From Ascidia mentula (taxonomy: Eukaryota > Chordata > Ascidiacea > Phlebobranchia > Ascidiidae), in assembly GCA_947561715.1 (NCBI GenBank), contig OX387201.1, forward strand, positions 15,948,001 to 16,012,000: DNA of 64,000 nucleotides, read 5' to 3'. Under the pieces are notes generated by a model. The model was not told the DNA's origin and did no database searches. It worked only from the letters and a program-made list of their open reading frames with translations. Shown here piece after piece: positions 62,353 through 64,000 of this stretch. Position 1 is the first letter of the stretch. Each line of letters opens with the position of its first letter. The position numbers and the translations under genes are program-made.

Positions 62353-64000
62353 TGTTTTTATGACCTATCCAAAATTATTGAAATCAGATTCAGTTTGACC
62401 TTATATTCCCTCCATTTGAACTATCTGTAACATATTACGGCTTAAATTTGAAACAAATCCCAAAGCCGATACACGCTGCTGTTACATGGTAGATTATTCA
62501 GCAACTAATATTATGCTTACTTCCCTGTTTATCATCGAAGTGACTCTATCACAAAACAAAACAAAGCAGAGCAGTGACGTCAGTATAGCTAGAATGTGTG
62601 GGTAGATACTTTAACCTTATCACGGAAGAACAATGGAGATTTCCCCGGTTCAGGCGTGGCATGTGTAAACTAGCATTTACGACATGTTTGCTGGAAATAT
62701 CATTCTTTCCGGACTAAAATAGTTATCTAGGAATTACACAGGGTTATTTCAAAAACAAGCAAAACATCTTACTTAAACGAAAGTGGTTGCAGCCGATGCC
62801 CTGCACCAGGGCTTATGAATGTCAAAATGGACTCACGAACTTGCGTCCTAAAGCTTTTCAGCTGGCATGGATTTTTAAATGATTTAAACATACATCTATT
62901 TCCTGTCCTGTGGTAAATCCTGCACTGGGTGGTGCAGAACATAAATTCACACTAAACACGAAAACTGAAACCACTTTTATCACAATCAACACACACCATT
63001 TGCATTTTTCCATTTCTCTCATGACTGTCACTTTCTTCTTAACGCTCTGAATCATTTTGTAATACAGAATCTACCTGTGAGCGCGTTATTGGTGGGTTTC
63101 TACACCCCTGTTTGAAGGTCAAATAACACTTGAAAATGCATATAGTTCCATGTAGGTCCAACTTGATAAAGGATATGGGTCACGTCTATCCTTACCACAG
63201 GATACATTGCCCTCTCAGCCATAAGTGATAAATATGTTCTCTTCTACAGTTTAAACTTATTTGCGGTAAACATGTAATCAGTCAGACAACTCTCGTTAGC
63301 AACTAGAAGAGCAAAGGAACCGAAAGTGGTTTAAGAATGTCAGAAAGCACCCATGTTTGTCGAAATTTAAATCATTTTATTACCCAGAGAAAATCCTATA
63401 CCAAGCAAAGTAAACACAAACCTTGTGATTTTAAAACGCAACCGTTTTGTCATAAAAACGTTGTATTGTAGCGGGTGCTAGATAGCGTGTCTTTTATTGA
63501 CTGCCCGTCGCAAGATTCACCTCCTTTTTCGAGAGCCACTCTTCAATCAATTCAAGGGTGGCATCCGCCACATTACTCCTCCCCAGAAGCGGGATGCTGT
63601 TTTTTTTGACGCCCTCTTTTACGAACTTGCCCAACACAGGTTCCGGTTTGGAGCAGTCGACTATAGCAAGTTTAAAGCGATTTAATGGAAACAGATTGTC
63701 CAACACCTTAAATGTATATCACAAAATACTTTTCGTGACGAGCACACACTTTAAAAAGACCTTCATACGGTGGCGAAACTGGGGGAAGATATCCATCTTT
63801 ACGCACGAGAACACATGTGCAATTGCGTAACAAAAGTGTCACAAATGCACGAATGCGACAATGTTTTTACCACTGAACCATCAAGATAAATTGTGATGAT
63901 TATTTTTGCTGGTGTTAGTGGCTCTCAAGCGATTCATCTAACAAGATTACAAATCATTCGTACCTCTAATTCCCACTTAAATATACACAGATCCCGACTA
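62353..64000. repeat. Type 2 spacer upstream of copy H, cut by the window end
   Basis: Contains the CRE-like site (62575-62582), a signal-like exon with altered N-terminus (about 63020-62894), a protease-like relic near 63220 and the intact terminal exon at 63706-63494. It continues like the E-F spacer to the end, implying that the array goes on. Confidence 0.78.
63494..63706 (-). CDS. Unrecognised terminal exon, 70 codons (H spacer)
   Basis: Same frame as at 46618-46406 with two differences (VADATLELIEEW for VADDTLELIEAW). Conservation of the open frame in two of five spacers is weak evidence for use. No function can be assigned. Confidence 0.4.
   Translation of the reverse strand: MLDNLFPLNRFKLAIVDCSKPEPVLGKFVKEGVKKNSIPLLGRSNVADATLELIEEWLSKKEVNLATGSQ

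Larger units (their letters stand above)
19669..64000 (-). repeat. Tandem array of NTase-TPR gene units (A-H), continuing past the window
   Basis: Direct repeats of about 5.6-6.3 kb (10.1 kb between C and E, where D is disrupted). ATG positions are 23154, 28828, 35132, 45274, 51030, 56732 and 62352. Each unit holds, from right to left, a spacer, a conserved 5' flank, exon 1 (1705 nt in intact copies), one intron, exon 2 (1055-1061 nt) and a hAT-like MITE. Exon 1 is almost identical between copies; exon 2 and the spacers vary more. The final spacer still matches at the window end, so another unit may lie beyond. Confidence 0.95.

Noticed and set aside
1-64000. CRISPR arrays, tRNA or rRNA genes
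   Set aside because: No short regularly spaced repeats and no cloverleaf or rRNA-like sequence were noticed. The repeats present are whole gene units.

Overview
The window looks like nuclear DNA from an invertebrate deuterostome, most likely a tunicate of the Ciona type. This is an inference from AT-rich DNA, small phase-conserved introns, a Ty3/gypsy element with integrase placed before reverse transcriptase, an LDLa-rich GPCR, and large recent tandem gene arrays. There are no bacterial operons, CRISPR arrays or tRNAs that I can see.

Layout. (1) 1-5375, plus strand: the 3' part of a spliced gene encoding tandem papain-like (C1A) cysteine-protease modules with I29 propeptides. Two complete modules and most of a third lie in the window, and the exon phases between modules match, so this is probably one poly-protease gene. 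(2) about 6300-8830, minus: a broken Ty3/gypsy fossil. (3) 9328-15981, minus: a 15-exon rhodopsin-family GPCR with a signal peptide and about nine LDL-receptor class A repeats, and no leucine-rich repeats. (4) about 16430-18990: gypsy RNase H debris, a 1.8-kb LTR element with a 5-bp target duplication, and a short Penelope-like insert with a hammerhead-like motif. (5) 19669 to the window end, minus: a tandem array of a two-exon gene encoding a DUF294/GlnD-type nucleotidyltransferase-like domain followed by about seven TPRs (919-921 aa). There are seven nearly full-length copies (A-H, without D) and one fragment (D). A, C, F and G are intact; E has one nonsense codon; B and H are frameshifted.

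Each array unit carries a 143-bp hAT-like MITE touching the stop codon, and most copies keep a palindromic CRE-like TGACGTCA about 150-220 bp upstream of the ATG. Two spacer classes alternate. Type 1 (after A, before E, after G) carries a terminal exon resembling a protein-kinase end. Type 2 (after B, C, E, F, H) carries an unrecognised terminal exon, a signal-peptide-like exon and a faint protease-like relic. Mosaic patterns in introns, TPR indels and spacers point to unequal crossing over and gene conversion.

The NTase-TPR array is the best candidate for an undescribed system. Its motif resembles nucleotide-transferring enzymes, it is fused to a protein-binding TPR array, and it is expanded and homogenised like fast-evolving defence or recognition families. 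That role is inference only.
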